Assembly: GCA_018266435.1 (NCBI GenBank)
Contig: JAFEAL010000005.1
Location: 124,001 to 188,000 of the forward strand
DNA length: 64,000 nt
Direction: 5' to 3'
From: Bacteroidota bacterium
Lineage (GTDB): Bacteria; Bacteroidota; Bacteroidia; Cytophagales; Cyclobacteriaceae
Shown here: positions 1 through 10,368 of the stretch, one piece after another
How the letters are laid out: each line of letters begins with the position of its first letter
Numbering within the stretch: position 1 is the stretch's first letter
Program-made: the position numbers and the translations under genes
Notes under the pieces: generated by a model
The model's database searches: none
What the model saw: only the letters and a program-made list of their open reading frames with translations
Told to the model about the DNA's origin: nothing

Positions 1-459
1 AATGTAAAGTACAGCGTGGAGAACACTCGCGTGGAGCAGAAAACTGACTACGAAAAACTGATGGTAGAAATTGAGACCGATGGGTCGATTCACCCAGAAA
101 AAGCGTTGGAAGGGGCTGCGTTTATTTTGATCCAACACTTCCGTTTGTTCTCTGATAAATCCATCGAGCTGGAAACCACAAAAGATAGCGAAGTGGAGCA
201 AGTAGACGAAGAGATGCTACACATGCGCAAGCTGCTGAAGACACAATTGCACGACCTCGATCTGTCTGTGCGGGCCTACAATTGCTTGAAAGCTGCGGAT
301 GTAAAAACGTTGGGAGATTTAGTACAACTCGATATCTCTGATATGATGAAGTTTAGAAACTTCGGAAAAAAATCTTTGGCAGAATTAGAACAATTAGTAG
401 CTGAGAAAAACCTGACTTTCGGAATGGATCTTGGCAAATATAAATTAGAAGAAGACTAA
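1..459 (+). CDS. rpoA: RNA polymerase alpha subunit, C-terminal part (5' end outside window)
   Basis: The reading frame is open from base 1 ([10 protein letters not shown]...), so the gene begins upstream and only about 152 C-terminal residues are here. The first part is the end of the alpha N-terminal dimerisation domain ([15 protein letters not shown]...ETDGSI). After an acidic linker comes the alpha-CTD with its helix-hairpin-helix ([16 protein letters not shown], then [13 protein letters not shown]), which contacts upstream DNA and activators. The stop overlaps the start of rplQ by one base, the usual rpoA-rplQ coupling at the end of the ribosomal protein cluster. A GTG at base 16 is internal and not the start. 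Confidence 0.97.
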   Translation, partial: NVKYSVENTRVEQKTDYEKLMVEIETDGSIHPEKALEGAAFILIQHFRLFSDKSIELETTKDSEVEQVDEEMLHMRKLLKTQLHDLDLSVRAYNCLKAADVKTLGDLVQLDISDMMKFRNFGKKSLAELEQLVAEKNLTFGMDLGKYKLEED

Positions 460-983
460 TGAGACACGGTAAAAAAATAAATCACTTGGGAAGAACGTCA
501 GCGCATCGCCATGCGCTGCTTTCCAACTTGGCATCCTCGCTGATCCTTAATAAACGGATCACAACCACAGTAGCGAAGGCCAAAGCTTTACGCAAGTATG
601 TTGAGCCGTTGATTACGAAAGCCAAAACAGACTCAACCCACTCACGCAGAACAGCATTTGCTTATTTGCAAAACAAAGAATCGATAAAAATACTGTTTGG
701 CGAAATAGCCGGACGCACGGCAGACCGTCCCGGAGGCTACACACGCATCATCAAGTTGAGCGGTGTGCGCTTAGGTGATGCAGCCGATATGTGCTTGATG
801 GAGTTAGTTGATTTTAACGATACCTACAAAAAAGAAGGTGCAGCTAAAAAAGCTAAAACCCGCAGAAGTGGCAAAGGAAAAAAAGAAGAAACGGCTACAA
901 TAACCGCTGAACCAGCAGCGGCTGCGGAAGCAAAAGAAGAAAAGCCTAAAAAAGCAACCAAGAAAGCTAAAAAAGAAGAATAG
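459..983 (+). CDS. rplQ: 50S ribosomal protein L17 with Lys/Ala-rich C-terminal tail
   Basis: Large-subunit ribosomal protein L17. The conserved core fills about residues 1-120 ([33 protein letters not shown]). The remaining 50 or so residues are a low-complexity tail rich in Lys, Ala and Glu, making the protein 174 residues against about 120-130 in many bacteria; such tails are common in Bacteroidota L17. The ATG overlaps the last base of rpoA. A strong terminator follows 24 bases after the stop, so this is the end of the ribosomal transcription unit. Confidence 0.97.
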   Translation: MRHGKKINHLGRTSAHRHALLSNLASSLILNKRITTTVAKAKALRKYVEPLITKAKTDSTHSRRTAFAYLQNKESIKILFGEIAGRTADRPGGYTRIIKLSGVRLGDAADMCLMELVDFNDTYKKEGAAKKAKTRRSGKGKKEETATITAEPAAAAEAKEEKPKKATKKAKKEE

Positions 984-1006
984 ATTGAAGGCTTTGAAAA
1001 CGTTTG

Positions 1007-1043
1007 AAAAAGGGATTGAATTCATGTTCAATCCCTTTTTTAT
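1007..1043 (+). terminator. Intrinsic terminator after rplQ
   Basis: A perfect 14-bp stem (1007-1020 pairing with 1027-1040) with a 6-base loop runs into a T-rich tract. It closes the rpoA-rplQ transcription unit before carA. Confidence 0.9.
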
Positions 1044-1073
1044 TTTTAAAATGAATTAGCCGAAGACTTTATT

Positions 1074-1081
1074 TACTTTTG
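1074..1081 (+). promoter_or_regulatory. Bacteroidota -7 box upstream of carA
   Basis: TACTTTTG fits the TAnnTTTG consensus of the Bacteroidota housekeeping sigma factor. It ends 14 bases before the carA ATG and follows a terminator, so a promoter is expected here. No clear TTG -33 element is seen at the usual distance. Confidence 0.5.
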
Positions 1082-1095
1082 TTGATACTCAAACT

Positions 1096-3502
<2,407 letters not shown>

Positions 3503-3574
3503 ATTCATATCGTGAAATGGCCTTGGTAGGTGTAGAAACTTTCACAGAGGTCGTAACTAATAATATTAAACCAT

Positions 3575-4042
3575 ATGAAAGCCAAAATTGACTCCATCGA
3601 TCGCAAGATTTTAGAAATGCTTCAGCAAAACTCTAACATTACCAATGCGCAGTTAGCGCAGGAGATCGGTCTCTCACCGGCACCCACCCTGGAGCGAGTA
3701 AAAAAACTGGAGATGCAAGGCATCATTAAAAGTTACCATGCCGTAGTGGATATGGCCAGTGTTGGGCTGGGGGTTTCCACATTTGTGATGGTGTCACTCA
3801 AAGGCCACAACAAAGAAAACATTGATAAATTTACAAAAGCAATAGCCAATATCCCCGAAGTGGTAGAGTGTCATCATGTAACCGGGCAGGCTGATTTTAT
3901 TTTAAAAGTAGTTGCCCCGGATATTCCGGCCTACCAAAATTTATTGTTGGAAAAAGTGACCAACATTGAGGTGGTTGACAATATGCAGTCCACCATAATT
4001 CTCTCCACGTTTAAAGATACACACGTTATCCCGCTGCCATGA
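3575..4042 (+). CDS. Lrp/AsnC family transcriptional regulator
   Basis: A 155-residue regulator of the feast/famine type. Residues 1-60 form the winged helix-turn-helix (IDRKILEMLQQNSNITNAQLAQEIGLSPAPTLERVKKLEMQGII); the rest is the RAM ligand-binding/oligomerisation domain (VECHHVTGQADFILKVVAPD). Targets and effector cannot be told from sequence. The stop overlaps the ATG of the downstream phosphoribosyltransferase by four bases (ATGA), so the two are translationally coupled. Confidence 0.93.
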   Translation: MKAKIDSIDRKILEMLQQNSNITNAQLAQEIGLSPAPTLERVKKLEMQGIIKSYHAVVDMASVGLGVSTFVMVSLKGHNKENIDKFTKAIANIPEVVECHHVTGQADFILKVVAPDIPAYQNLLLEKVTNIEVVDNMQSTIILSTFKDTHVIPLP

Positions 4043-4551
4043 GTGCAACGGTTACAACCGGAACCCCAGTGCTTACAGCTAAACAGTTGAGTCAAAAAAT
4101 TCAACGTATAGCGTATGAGATTTATGAAAATAATTTTTCTGAAAAATCGATTGTGCTGGCAGGTATCGATGGTCAGGGTTTTTCTTTTGCTAAAATATTG
4201 GTGAAGGAGATTAAATCAATTTCAACACTGAATGTAACACTGATCAATGTATTGGTAGATAAATTTTCCCCTGTTCAAAGTGAAGTAATAATTGACACCA
4301 AATCTTCTGAATTAAAAAAGAAAACCATTGTACTGGTAGATGATGTGTTGAACACCGGTCGCACGCTGGCCTATGCGCTGAAACCATTTCTTGAAATTGA
4401 AACAAAAAAAGTTGAAGTAGCGGTACTGGTAAACAGAAGTCATACACTTTTCCCAATTGTGCCAACATATTCAGGATATGAATTGGCTACTACACTTACC
4501 GAGCATGTTGAGGTAAAATTGGGAAAAGACGCAGGCGTCTATTTAAGGTGA
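4039..4551 (+). CDS. PyrR-like phosphoribosyltransferase
   Basis: A 170-residue type I phosphoribosyltransferase. The PRPP-binding motif is VLVDDVLNTGRTLAYAL near residues 99-115, and LVNRSHTLFPIVPTYSG followed by TLTEHVEVKLG matches the PyrR branch. A second, more typical PyrR lies at 8149 next to pyrB. This copy is coupled to an Lrp-type regulator rather than to a pyr gene, so it may have another substrate or role. I give no symbol because the function of such second copies is not established by sequence. Confidence 0.85.
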   Translation: MSATVTTGTPVLTAKQLSQKIQRIAYEIYENNFSEKSIVLAGIDGQGFSFAKILVKEIKSISTLNVTLINVLVDKFSPVQSEVIIDTKSSELKKKTIVLVDDVLNTGRTLAYALKPFLEIETKKVEVAVLVNRSHTLFPIVPTYSGYELATTLTEHVEVKLGKDAGVYLR

Positions 4552-4600
4552 TTAAAACACAAGCAGACTTTAGCGGGGATACCCAACTGAGCCAGATAAT

Positions 4601-4621
4601 TTAAATCTTAAATTTTTGAAT
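4601..4621 (+). repeat. Three 7-bp phased A/T repeats before panB
   Basis: TTAAATC, TTAAATT and TTTGAAT stand in exact 7-base register just before the panB start. Compare the tracts at 2202, 49567 and 57783. Confidence 0.5.
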
Positions 4622-4625
4622 TGCC

Positions 4626-5447
4626 ATGTCTGTTCATAAGAAATCAGAAATCAAAAAAATTACTACCCATCAGCTTCAGGAAATGAAAAATAGGGGTGAG
4701 AAAATTGCTATGCTCACCGCCTATGATTACAGCATGGCACGCATTATTGATGGGGCGGGCATTGATGTGGTTTTGGTAGGAGACTCGGCTTCAAATGTTA
4801 TGGCAGGCAATGAAACTACGTTGCCGATTACTCTGGATCAGATGATTTATCATGCTTCGTCAGTAGTGAAAGCTGTGAAAAGGGCATTGGTGGTGGTAGA
4901 TATTCCTTTCGGGTATTACCAGGGAAGTTCTGGAGAAGCGCTTCGATCGTCCATCCGCATCATGAAAGAATCGGGTGCTCATGCCGTGAAGTTAGAGGGA
5001 GGAAGTGAAGTAAAAGATTCTGTGTTGCGAATATTAAGTGCGGGAGTTCCGGTTATGGGCCACCTGGGGCTGACTCCTCAGTCTATTTATAAATTTGGAA
5101 CCTATACCGTTAGGGCAAGGGAAAAAGAAGAGGCTAAAAGACTGATCGATGATGCCTTGCTCTTGCAGGAGTGTGGCTGCTTTGGAATTGTGCTGGAAAA
5201 AATTCCTGCTGAACTTGGAAGAGAGGTCTCCTCTCAATTGCGTATTCCAACTATCGGCATTGGAGCCGGCCCGGATACAGATGGCCAAGTGCTGGTGATG
5301 CAAGATATGCTCGGTATCACAAAAGAATTTAAACCCCGGTTCTTACGGAGGTATGCCGACCTAAATTCTGCCATTACTACTGCGGTGAATAACTATGTGG
5401 TTGATGTAAAAGCAAAAAAATTTCCAGGAGAGGAAGAGAAATATTAA
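4626..5447 (+). CDS. panB: 3-methyl-2-oxobutanoate hydroxymethyltransferase
   Basis: Ketopantoate hydroxymethyltransferase; adds a hydroxymethyl group from methylene-tetrahydrofolate to 2-oxoisovalerate in pantothenate/CoA synthesis. Conserved segments are [59 protein letters not shown] and [14 protein letters not shown]. At 273 residues it has the normal length. coaX, another CoA pathway gene, lies at 12814 but is not linked in an operon. A hairpin with T tract follows the stop. Confidence 0.97.
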   Translation: MSVHKKSEIKKITTHQLQEMKNRGEKIAMLTAYDYSMARIIDGAGIDVVLVGDSASNVMAGNETTLPITLDQMIYHASSVVKAVKRALVVVDIPFGYYQGSSGEALRSSIRIMKESGAHAVKLEGGSEVKDSVLRILSAGVPVMGHLGLTPQSIYKFGTYTVRAREKEEAKRLIDDALLLQECGCFGIVLEKIPAELGREVSSQLRIPTIGIGAGPDTDGQVLVMQDMLGITKEFKPRFLRRYADLNSAITTAVNNYVVDVKAKKFPGEEEKY

Positions 5448-5462
5448 GGCAGCAGCAAACAG

Positions 5463-5492
5463 CGACCCTGTACAGAGTCGTTTTGTTATTTT
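5463..5492 (+). terminator. Probable terminator after panB
   Basis: An 18-base near-palindrome at 5463-5480 with one mismatch is followed by a T-rich stretch (5481-5492). It lies between convergent panB and the minus-strand methyltransferase and its T tract overlaps the 3' end of the latter. Confidence 0.5.
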
Positions 5493-6112
5493 TTACTCAA
5501 GTTGATAAACAATTCTGAGCCGGCTCTGGGGGGAATACTGTTATAACATGCTTCCATCGTTTTTATATGAAAGTAAGGTTCAAAAATAGTTTTATACTCT
5601 AATTGGTTTCCCCCAAACGGAGGCCCTGATTTATCAAAATTCACACTAAATAACACACCTACAAGTTTTCCTTTTGTTTTCAACAGACTACTGATTTTCT
5701 GAGCGTACTCCCTTCGTCTTTGAGGCAGTTGTGCACAGAAAAATGTTTGTTCAATAATCAAATCATATTTTCCTTCATGTTTGTAAAAATCCTCGCAGAG
5801 AATTTTTACTTGTGGGTATTTCTTGAATTTCTCTTTTAGTCTTGACACAGCTTGGGGTGCAATATCTAATAGCGTAATATTGGTAAAGCCATTAGTTGTT
5901 AAGTATTCTGCTTCGTAAGCATTGCCACATCCCGGAATAAGGACAGCCGAATGTTTGTTGTCGTACTGTGCTATGTAATTGGTTAGGGCAGGTGAAGCAT
6001 GGCCCACGTCCCAGCCGGTCTGTCCATTCTTCCAGCGATTATTCCAAAAGGGAGCACCTAACTCATTTTCGTGCTTTCCCTGTTCAGCACGATCAGATTT
6101 TTCATGTTTCAT
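5486..6112 (-). CDS. TPMT/thiol-methyltransferase-like SAM-dependent methyltransferase
   Basis: A 208-residue class I SAM methyltransferase of the thiopurine S-methyltransferase (TPMT) superfamily, which also includes thiol/halide methyltransferases. The family N-terminus FWNNRWKNGQTGWDVGHASP and the C-terminal FEPYFHIKTMEACYNSIPPR with GSELFI are clear, and SAM motif I is VLIPGCGNAYEAEYL. The true substrate is unknown. It is convergent with panB and lies 88 bases downstream of ftsY on the same strand. Confidence 0.85.
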   Translation of the reverse strand: MKHEKSDRAEQGKHENELGAPFWNNRWKNGQTGWDVGHASPALTNYIAQYDNKHSAVLIPGCGNAYEAEYLTTNGFTNITLLDIAPQAVSRLKEKFKKYPQVKILCEDFYKHEGKYDLIIEQTFFCAQLPQRRREYAQKISSLLKTKGKLVGVLFSVNFDKSGPPFGGNQLEYKTIFEPYFHIKTMEACYNSIPPRAGSELFINLSKK

Positions 6113-6199
6113 CTGAATAATCTTTTATTAATTGGTCGAAATAATAAAGACGGCAAAATGGCTTTCCGGTTTCTTGATGACGGAAGGTTTTTGTGGCAA

Positions 6200-7159
6200 T
6201 TAATTTTTATTAAACAACGAATCAACGAACTCAGTTTTGTTAAATACTTGCAGGTCATCCGCTTTTTCGCCTACACCAATGTATTTCACAGGGATTTTAA
6301 ACTCATCGGAGATACCAATAACCACCCCGCCTTTAGCGGTGCCATCGAGTTTGGTAATGGCCAGGCAGGTAACATCTGTGGCTTTGGTAAACTCACGTGC
6401 CTGGATAATTGCATTCTGGCCTGTGCTTCCGTCTAACACCAACAGCACATCATGCGGTGCGCCCGGCAGTACTTTTTCTATGGAGCGTTTGATTTTGGAA
6501 AGTTCTTGCATGAGGTTAACCTTCGTATGCAAACGCCCGGCCGTATCAATGATGATAACGTCTGCCCCCAATTCAACACCTTGTTGTACTGTTTCAAAGG
6601 CTACAGCTGAAGGGTCAGTGTTCATTCCTTTTGAAACAACCGGCACACTGTTTCGCTCGCCCCACAATTTGAGTTGATCCACAGCAGCCGCACGAAAAGT
6701 ATCGGCTGCTCCGAGCACTACTTTTTTTCCATGCTTTTTATATTGTGCCGAAAGCTTGCCAATGGTGGTGGTCTTACCAACACCATTAACGCCCACCACC
6801 ATGATTACATAAGGCTTGGTGTGAGCCGGAGTTTCAAAATTATTTTCTGTTGCATTGATATTCTCCGACAAGAGTGAAGCTACCTCTTCTTTTAAGACCC
6901 TGTCGAGTTCAGAAGTGCCCAGGTACTTTTCTTTTGCCACGCGGTCTTGTATTCGTTTGATAATTTTTAATGTGGTGTCAACGCCTACATCTGATGTAAT
7001 CAAAACCTCTTCTAGATTATCAAGCACCTCATCATCGACAGAGGATTTCCCAATCAACGCTTTTCCCAGTTTGCTAAAAAAATTCTCTTTCGATTTTTGC
7101 AAACCTTGGTCGAGTGATTCTTTTTTTTCTTTAGAGAATATTTTTCCCAGCAATGACAT
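6200..7159 (-). CDS. ftsY: Signal recognition particle receptor FtsY
   Basis: SRP receptor GTPase that docks ribosome-SRP complexes at the membrane. The 319-residue form has a short N-terminal region rather than the long acidic domain of enterobacteria. It has the helical N domain (about 20-105) and the G domain, with P-loop GVNGVGKT at 123-130, IIDTAGRLHTK and TKLDGTAKGGVVIG. The gene follows rpmB-rpmG-DUF4295 on the same strand, the usual Bacteroidota order, but a strong hairpin terminator lies between, so it may depend on readthrough or its own promoter. Confidence 0.97.
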   Translation of the reverse strand: MSLLGKIFSKEKKESLDQGLQKSKENFFSKLGKALIGKSSVDDEVLDNLEEVLITSDVGVDTTLKIIKRIQDRVAKEKYLGTSELDRVLKEEVASLLSENINATENNFETPAHTKPYVIMVVGVNGVGKTTTIGKLSAQYKKHGKKVVLGAADTFRAAAVDQLKLWGERNSVPVVSKGMNTDPSAVAFETVQQGVELGADVIIIDTAGRLHTKVNLMQELSKIKRSIEKVLPGAPHDVLLVLDGSTGQNAIIQAREFTKATDVTCLAITKLDGTAKGGVVIGISDEFKIPVKYIGVGEKADDLQVFNKTEFVDSLFNKN

Positions 7160-7183
7160 TGAGATTATCGTTTAGTCATAAAC

Positions 7184-7208
7184 AAAAAAAGTCCCGCATC
7201 GGGGACTT
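7184..7208 (-). terminator. Intrinsic terminator between DUF4295 gene and ftsY
   Basis: On the minus strand, a 7-bp stem AAGTCCC/GGGACTT with a 6-base loop is followed by seven T. It sits 25 bases after the DUF4295 stop and about 25 bases before the ftsY start, so it should separate ribosomal-protein transcription from ftsY. Confidence 0.8.
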
Positions 7209-7233
7209 ATCATATACTCGCGCCTGAAAGGTA

Positions 7234-7392
7234 TTACCCTTTTTTGGCCAATGTTTCTTTTACCAAGTCGGCCGACACGATTTCTTCTTTAAAAGTGTAC
7301 GAGCCGGTTTTTTCTGATTTCACAGCCCGGATCACTTTTGCATAATTTTTGCCGTCTGTTTTCTTGAGCGATGCAACTACTTTCTTTGCCAT
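7234..7392 (-). CDS. DUF4295 small basic protein
   Basis: A 52-residue basic protein (MAKKVVASLKKTDGKNYAKV..., ending KETLAKKG). It matches the DUF4295 family found beside rpmB and rpmG in Bacteroidota. The size, basic composition and position suggest a ribosome-associated protein, but that is inference from context. The start lies two bases after the rpmG stop. Confidence 0.88.
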   Translation of the reverse strand: MAKKVVASLKKTDGKNYAKVIRAVKSEKTGSYTFKEEIVSADLVKETLAKKG

Positions 7393-7394
7393 GA

Positions 7395-7577
7395 TTACTT
7401 AATTTCTTTGTGTAACGTTACTTTCTTCAATACCGGATTATATTTTTTTAACTCCAAACGCTCGGTAGTGTTTTTACGGTTTTTGGTAGTGATGTAGCGG
7501 CTCATGCCTGGCATGCCACTGGTTTTGTGCTCGGTGCACTCCAAAATCACTTGAATGCGGTTTCCTTTTCTTGCCAT
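7395..7577 (-). CDS. rpmG: 50S ribosomal protein L33
   Basis: A 60-residue L33 ([42 protein letters not shown]). Only one Cys is present, so this is the zinc-free type lacking the two CxxC pairs of zinc-binding L33. It sits between rpmB (10-base gap) and the DUF4295 gene (2-base gap) in one operon. Confidence 0.96.
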   Translation of the reverse strand: MARKGNRIQVILECTEHKTSGMPGMSRYITTKNRKNTTERLELKKYNPVLKKVTLHKEIK

Positions 7578-7587
7578 GATGTTGTAA

Positions 7588-7833
7588 TTAAACGTTGGCG
7601 GTTAATGTTCCTTTTTGACGCGCTTCTTTGATTACCGCGCTGACCCCCTTCTGGTTGATCGTTTTAATCACCTTGGTAGAGACCTTCAGGGTTACCCACT
7701 TGTTTTCTTCAGGTATGAAGAACCTCTTTTTTTGAAGATTTGGATAGAACCTGCGCTTGGTTTTATTGTTGGCGTGCGACACTTTGTTGCCCACCTGAGG
7801 TCTTTTGCCTGAAATTTCACAAACCCTTGCCAT
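7588..7833 (-). CDS. rpmB: 50S ribosomal protein L28
   Basis: An 81-residue L28 starting [20 protein letters not shown], with [17 protein letters not shown] and a C-terminal [10 protein letters not shown] segment. The frame is open further upstream to 7971, but homology begins at this ATG and a promoter lies between, so 7833 is the start. First gene of rpmB-rpmG-DUF4295. Confidence 0.96.
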   Translation of the reverse strand: MARVCEISGKRPQVGNKVSHANNKTKRRFYPNLQKKRFFIPEENKWVTLKVSTKVIKTINQKGVSAVIKEARQKGTLTANV

Positions 7834-7872
7834 ATTAATCGATTTATTAGCCTTTTTCCTAAAAAGGGAGTG

Positions 7873-7903
7873 CAAATATCGGGAAAAGAGGCAATTATAC
7901 AAA
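7873..7903 (-). promoter_or_regulatory. Probable promoter of the rpmB operon
   Basis: On the minus strand TTTG (7903-7900) is followed after 21 bases by TATTTG (7878-7873) and then CACTCC. This resembles the Bacteroidota TTG / TAnnTTTG arrangement with one base missing from the -7 box. It lies 40 bases upstream of the rpmB ATG. The rest of the 315-base gap between rpmB and pyrR shows nothing recognisable. Confidence 0.5.
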
Positions 7904-8148
7904 TGGAAGAAAAAAATTCTTTGGTGGCCGCTTGCCAATGAATCCTTTGTTTCTGTGTTACCCAAACTCATTAATTTCTATCACCGATACAAGGGCTTGC
8001 ACCTTGTTTACTGAATGGATACCATGGTTTTTTGCTGAGTTAAAAACTAACGACTAGTCAGGGTAAACGCTAAACGTGCCGGGTATTTTCTTTTGCCAGC
8101 AACCCAAAAAATGGAACTATTGACTATTTCCCTTAATTTCGCACCGGC

Positions 8149-8688
8149 ATGCAGAAGAAATTGATTCTCGATTCGAAGCAACTCGATATCACGCTTAGCC
8201 GCCTTTGCCAGCAACTCATCGAAAACCATTCTGATTTCAGTAACTGTGTTATTTTGGGGCTGCAGCCCAGAGGTATTTTTTTAGCTGAACTAATTCATCA
8301 GAAACTTAAATCATTGAAACTCTCCGTTCCGCTTGGGTATCTGGATGCTACCTTCCATCGCGATGATTTTCGCAGGCGGGATACACCGGCCAGAGCATCG
8401 GAGACACGTGTTGATTTTCCGATTGAAGGTAAAGAAGTAATCCTGATTGATGATGTGCTCTTTACCGGGCGCACCGTACGGGCTGCATTAGATGCTATGA
8501 TTTCGTTTGGCCGTCCGGCCAAAGTAGAATTGTTGGTACTGGTTGATCGCAAGTCAACCCGTGACTTGCCCATAGCTGCCGATTATGTGGGCAAATATGT
8601 GGCTACGCATGATACACAACGGGTGTTGGTAGAGTTACAGGCACAAGGCCATAAACAAAATAAAATCTGGTTGATCAATAATAAGTAG
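8149..8688 (+). CDS. pyrR: PyrR-type uracil phosphoribosyltransferase / pyr regulator
   Basis: A 179-residue PyrR homologue immediately before pyrB, with only two bases between them. Conserved segments are ILGLQPRGIFLAELI, the YLDATFHRDDFRRR loop, the PRPP motif VILIDDVLFTGRTVRAAL and LVLVDRKSTRDLPIAADYVG. In Firmicutes PyrR binds pyr mRNA to cause attenuation and has weak uracil phosphoribosyltransferase activity. I see no convincing PyrR-binding loop or attenuator upstream, so the enzymatic or a different regulatory role is possible. Confidence 0.93.
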   Translation: MQKKLILDSKQLDITLSRLCQQLIENHSDFSNCVILGLQPRGIFLAELIHQKLKSLKLSVPLGYLDATFHRDDFRRRDTPARASETRVDFPIEGKEVILIDDVLFTGRTVRAALDAMISFGRPAKVELLVLVDRKSTRDLPIAADYVGKYVATHDTQRVLVELQAQGHKQNKIWLINNK

Positions 8689-8690
8689 TT

Positions 8691-9617
8691 ATGTCAAAAC
8701 TAAGTCAACGTCATCTGCTCGGCATCAAAGACATTACCCGCGAAGACATTGAACTTATTTTTGAAACAGCAGATAACTTTAAAGACGTCATCAACCGGCC
8801 GATCAAGAAAGTGCCTTCACTTCGCGATGTCACAATAGCTAATATTTTCTTTGAGAACTCCACACGCACACGCCTTTCATTTGAGTTAGCTGAAAAAAGA
8901 TTATCAGCCGATGTAGTCAATTTTTCCGCTTCGGGCAGCAGTGTAAAAAAGGGAGAGACGCTGCTTGATACGGTTAACAACATTCTCGCCATGAAGGTAG
9001 ATATGGTGGTGATGCGTCATGCGAGTGCGGGGGCTCCGCATTTTTTGTCGAAACACATTAAAGCCAATATCGTCAATGCCGGAGACGGCACACACGAACA
9101 CCCCACGCAGGCTTTGCTCGATGCCTTTTCCATTCGCGAAAAACTCGGAAGTGTTGAGGGAAAGAAAATTGCAATCATTGGCGACATTCTTCATTCACGT
9201 GTAGCGCTCTCCAATATTTTCGCATTAAAAAAATTGGGAGCCGAAGTGATGGTGTGCGGCCCACCTACGTTGATCCCTAAATTTATTTCAACACTGGGCG
9301 TGAAAGTGGAGAGTGAAGTGAGCAAAGCGCTTGACTGGTGCGATGTGGCCAATGTGTTGCGCATTCAACTGGAGAGGCAACAACTAAAATATTTTCCATC
9401 GCTGCGCGAGTATTCTCTGTATTACGGCATTGATAAAAAGACACTTGACAACTTAAAAAAGAAAATTGTGTTGATGCACCCGGGGCCGATCAACCGTGGT
9501 GTAGAATTGACCAGCGATGCGGCCGACTCTCAGCACTCAATTATTTTAGATCAGGTTGAAAACGGGGTAGCCGTCCGTATGGCTGTGCTCTACCTATTGG
9601 CCGGAGCAACAAATTAA
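8691..9617 (+). CDS. pyrB: Aspartate carbamoyltransferase catalytic subunit
   Basis: Condenses carbamoyl phosphate and aspartate, the first committed step of pyrimidine synthesis. The 308-residue length is typical. Carbamoyl-phosphate binding motif FENSTRTRLSFELA, second site HPTQALLDAFSIRE, and the C-terminal MHPGPINRG are all present. Coupled to pyrR (2-base gap). No pyrI regulatory subunit follows. The source of carbamoyl phosphate, carA, is 6 kb upstream. Confidence 0.97.
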   Translation: MSKLSQRHLLGIKDITREDIELIFETADNFKDVINRPIKKVPSLRDVTIANIFFENSTRTRLSFELAEKRLSADVVNFSASGSSVKKGETLLDTVNNILAMKVDMVVMRHASAGAPHFLSKHIKANIVNAGDGTHEHPTQALLDAFSIREKLGSVEGKKIAIIGDILHSRVALSNIFALKKLGAEVMVCGPPTLIPKFISTLGVKVESEVSKALDWCDVANVLRIQLERQQLKYFPSLREYSLYYGIDKKTLDNLKKKIVLMHPGPINRGVELTSDAADSQHSIILDQVENGVAVRMAVLYLLAGATN

Positions 9618-9633
9618 CTGCAGAAAAACATTT

Positions 9634-9650
9634 AGGCCTAAGGCCTTTTT
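9634..9650 (+). terminator. Weak terminator after pyrB
   Basis: AGGCC/GGCCT stem with a 3-base loop followed by a run of T, 16 bases after the pyrB stop. The stem is short, so strength is uncertain. Confidence 0.4.
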
Positions 9651-9719
9651 CTCAATAAATATTTTTACTATTTATTGCCAATCAATTTTTAGATTTATTT
9701 TAGAGTAATAAACAGGCAC

Positions 9720-10355
9720 GTGCTAAAAAACACTACGTGTTATCTGTTATTTTTTAGTTTGGCCATTCTCACTAACAGTTGTGCTACTATTTGTGGCGGG
9801 TCTAAGTATTACGCTCATATTTTAGTGAATGGTCATCCTCATGCCGATATTGTGTATCGGGGCATGAAGATGGGCAATGGGTCGGCCTCTATCTCTGTTC
9901 CCCGAAGAGAGGCTGATATGTTTTCTTTTACAGTAAAAGAAAAAGGGTGTGCCGAACAAACATTTTCGTACCGTACGAGAACATTCAGAGGATGGGCCTT
10001 TGTTGGAACGCTGGTTACCTGGACGGGCGAATCAGGAGGAATACCGCTTCCGTATGGTATTGTTATAGACCTGATTACCGGGGCACTTTGGAAACCTAAC
10101 ACAGCCGAAGGCATTGTGAAACACAACTACAAAAATTTCCAATACATAGCTAACTACACCGGGTGTGGAGAAGATCAAAGACCTTCTACGATTGAGTCAG
10201 ATAAATTAGTGGATGTGGTCTATTTGAAAAACGGAAGTATTATTCGGGGAAATGTTATAGAAAACGAGCCCGCTACACATATCAAAATTCAAACCAAAGA
10301 CGGAAGCATCTTTGTATAAAAAGCAGAAGAGATACTAAAAATTACAAGGGAATAA
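9720..10355 (+). pseudogene. Lipoprotein with DGSIFV C-terminal motif, interrupted by an in-frame TAA
   Basis: From a GTG at 9720 the frame encodes 199 residues to TAA at 10317-10319. The N-terminus is a lipoprotein signal peptide ending LTNSC (Cys about 21). The middle (GWAFVGTLVTW, YGIVIDLITGALW) looks membrane-adjacent and is not recognised. The C-terminus, VVYLKNGSIIRGNVIEN...IKIQTKDGSIFV, matches a motif frequent in Bacteroidota envelope proteins that usually continues FVYKAEEIxKIT. Here the Tyr codon is TAA, yet the same frame continues KAEEILKITRE to a second TAA at 10353. This is best read as a recent nonsense mutation losing 12 codons; the shortened protein may still work. Confidence 0.7.
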
Positions 10356-10368
10356 CACGCCACACGGA

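Noticed and set aside
804-1031. 75-codon minus-strand frame opposite rplQ
   Set aside because: Phe/Lys-rich shadow of the low-complexity L17 tail; it has no start context and no homology pattern.
4548-4604. 18-codon GTG frame after the PyrR-like gene
   Set aside because: Too short, unusual start, no conserved pattern; likely chance.
8000-8148. Possible PyrR attenuator or riboswitch before pyrR
   Set aside because: I could not build a stable terminator/antiterminator pair or find a PyrR-binding loop; only a weak GGGT/ACCC pairing was present.
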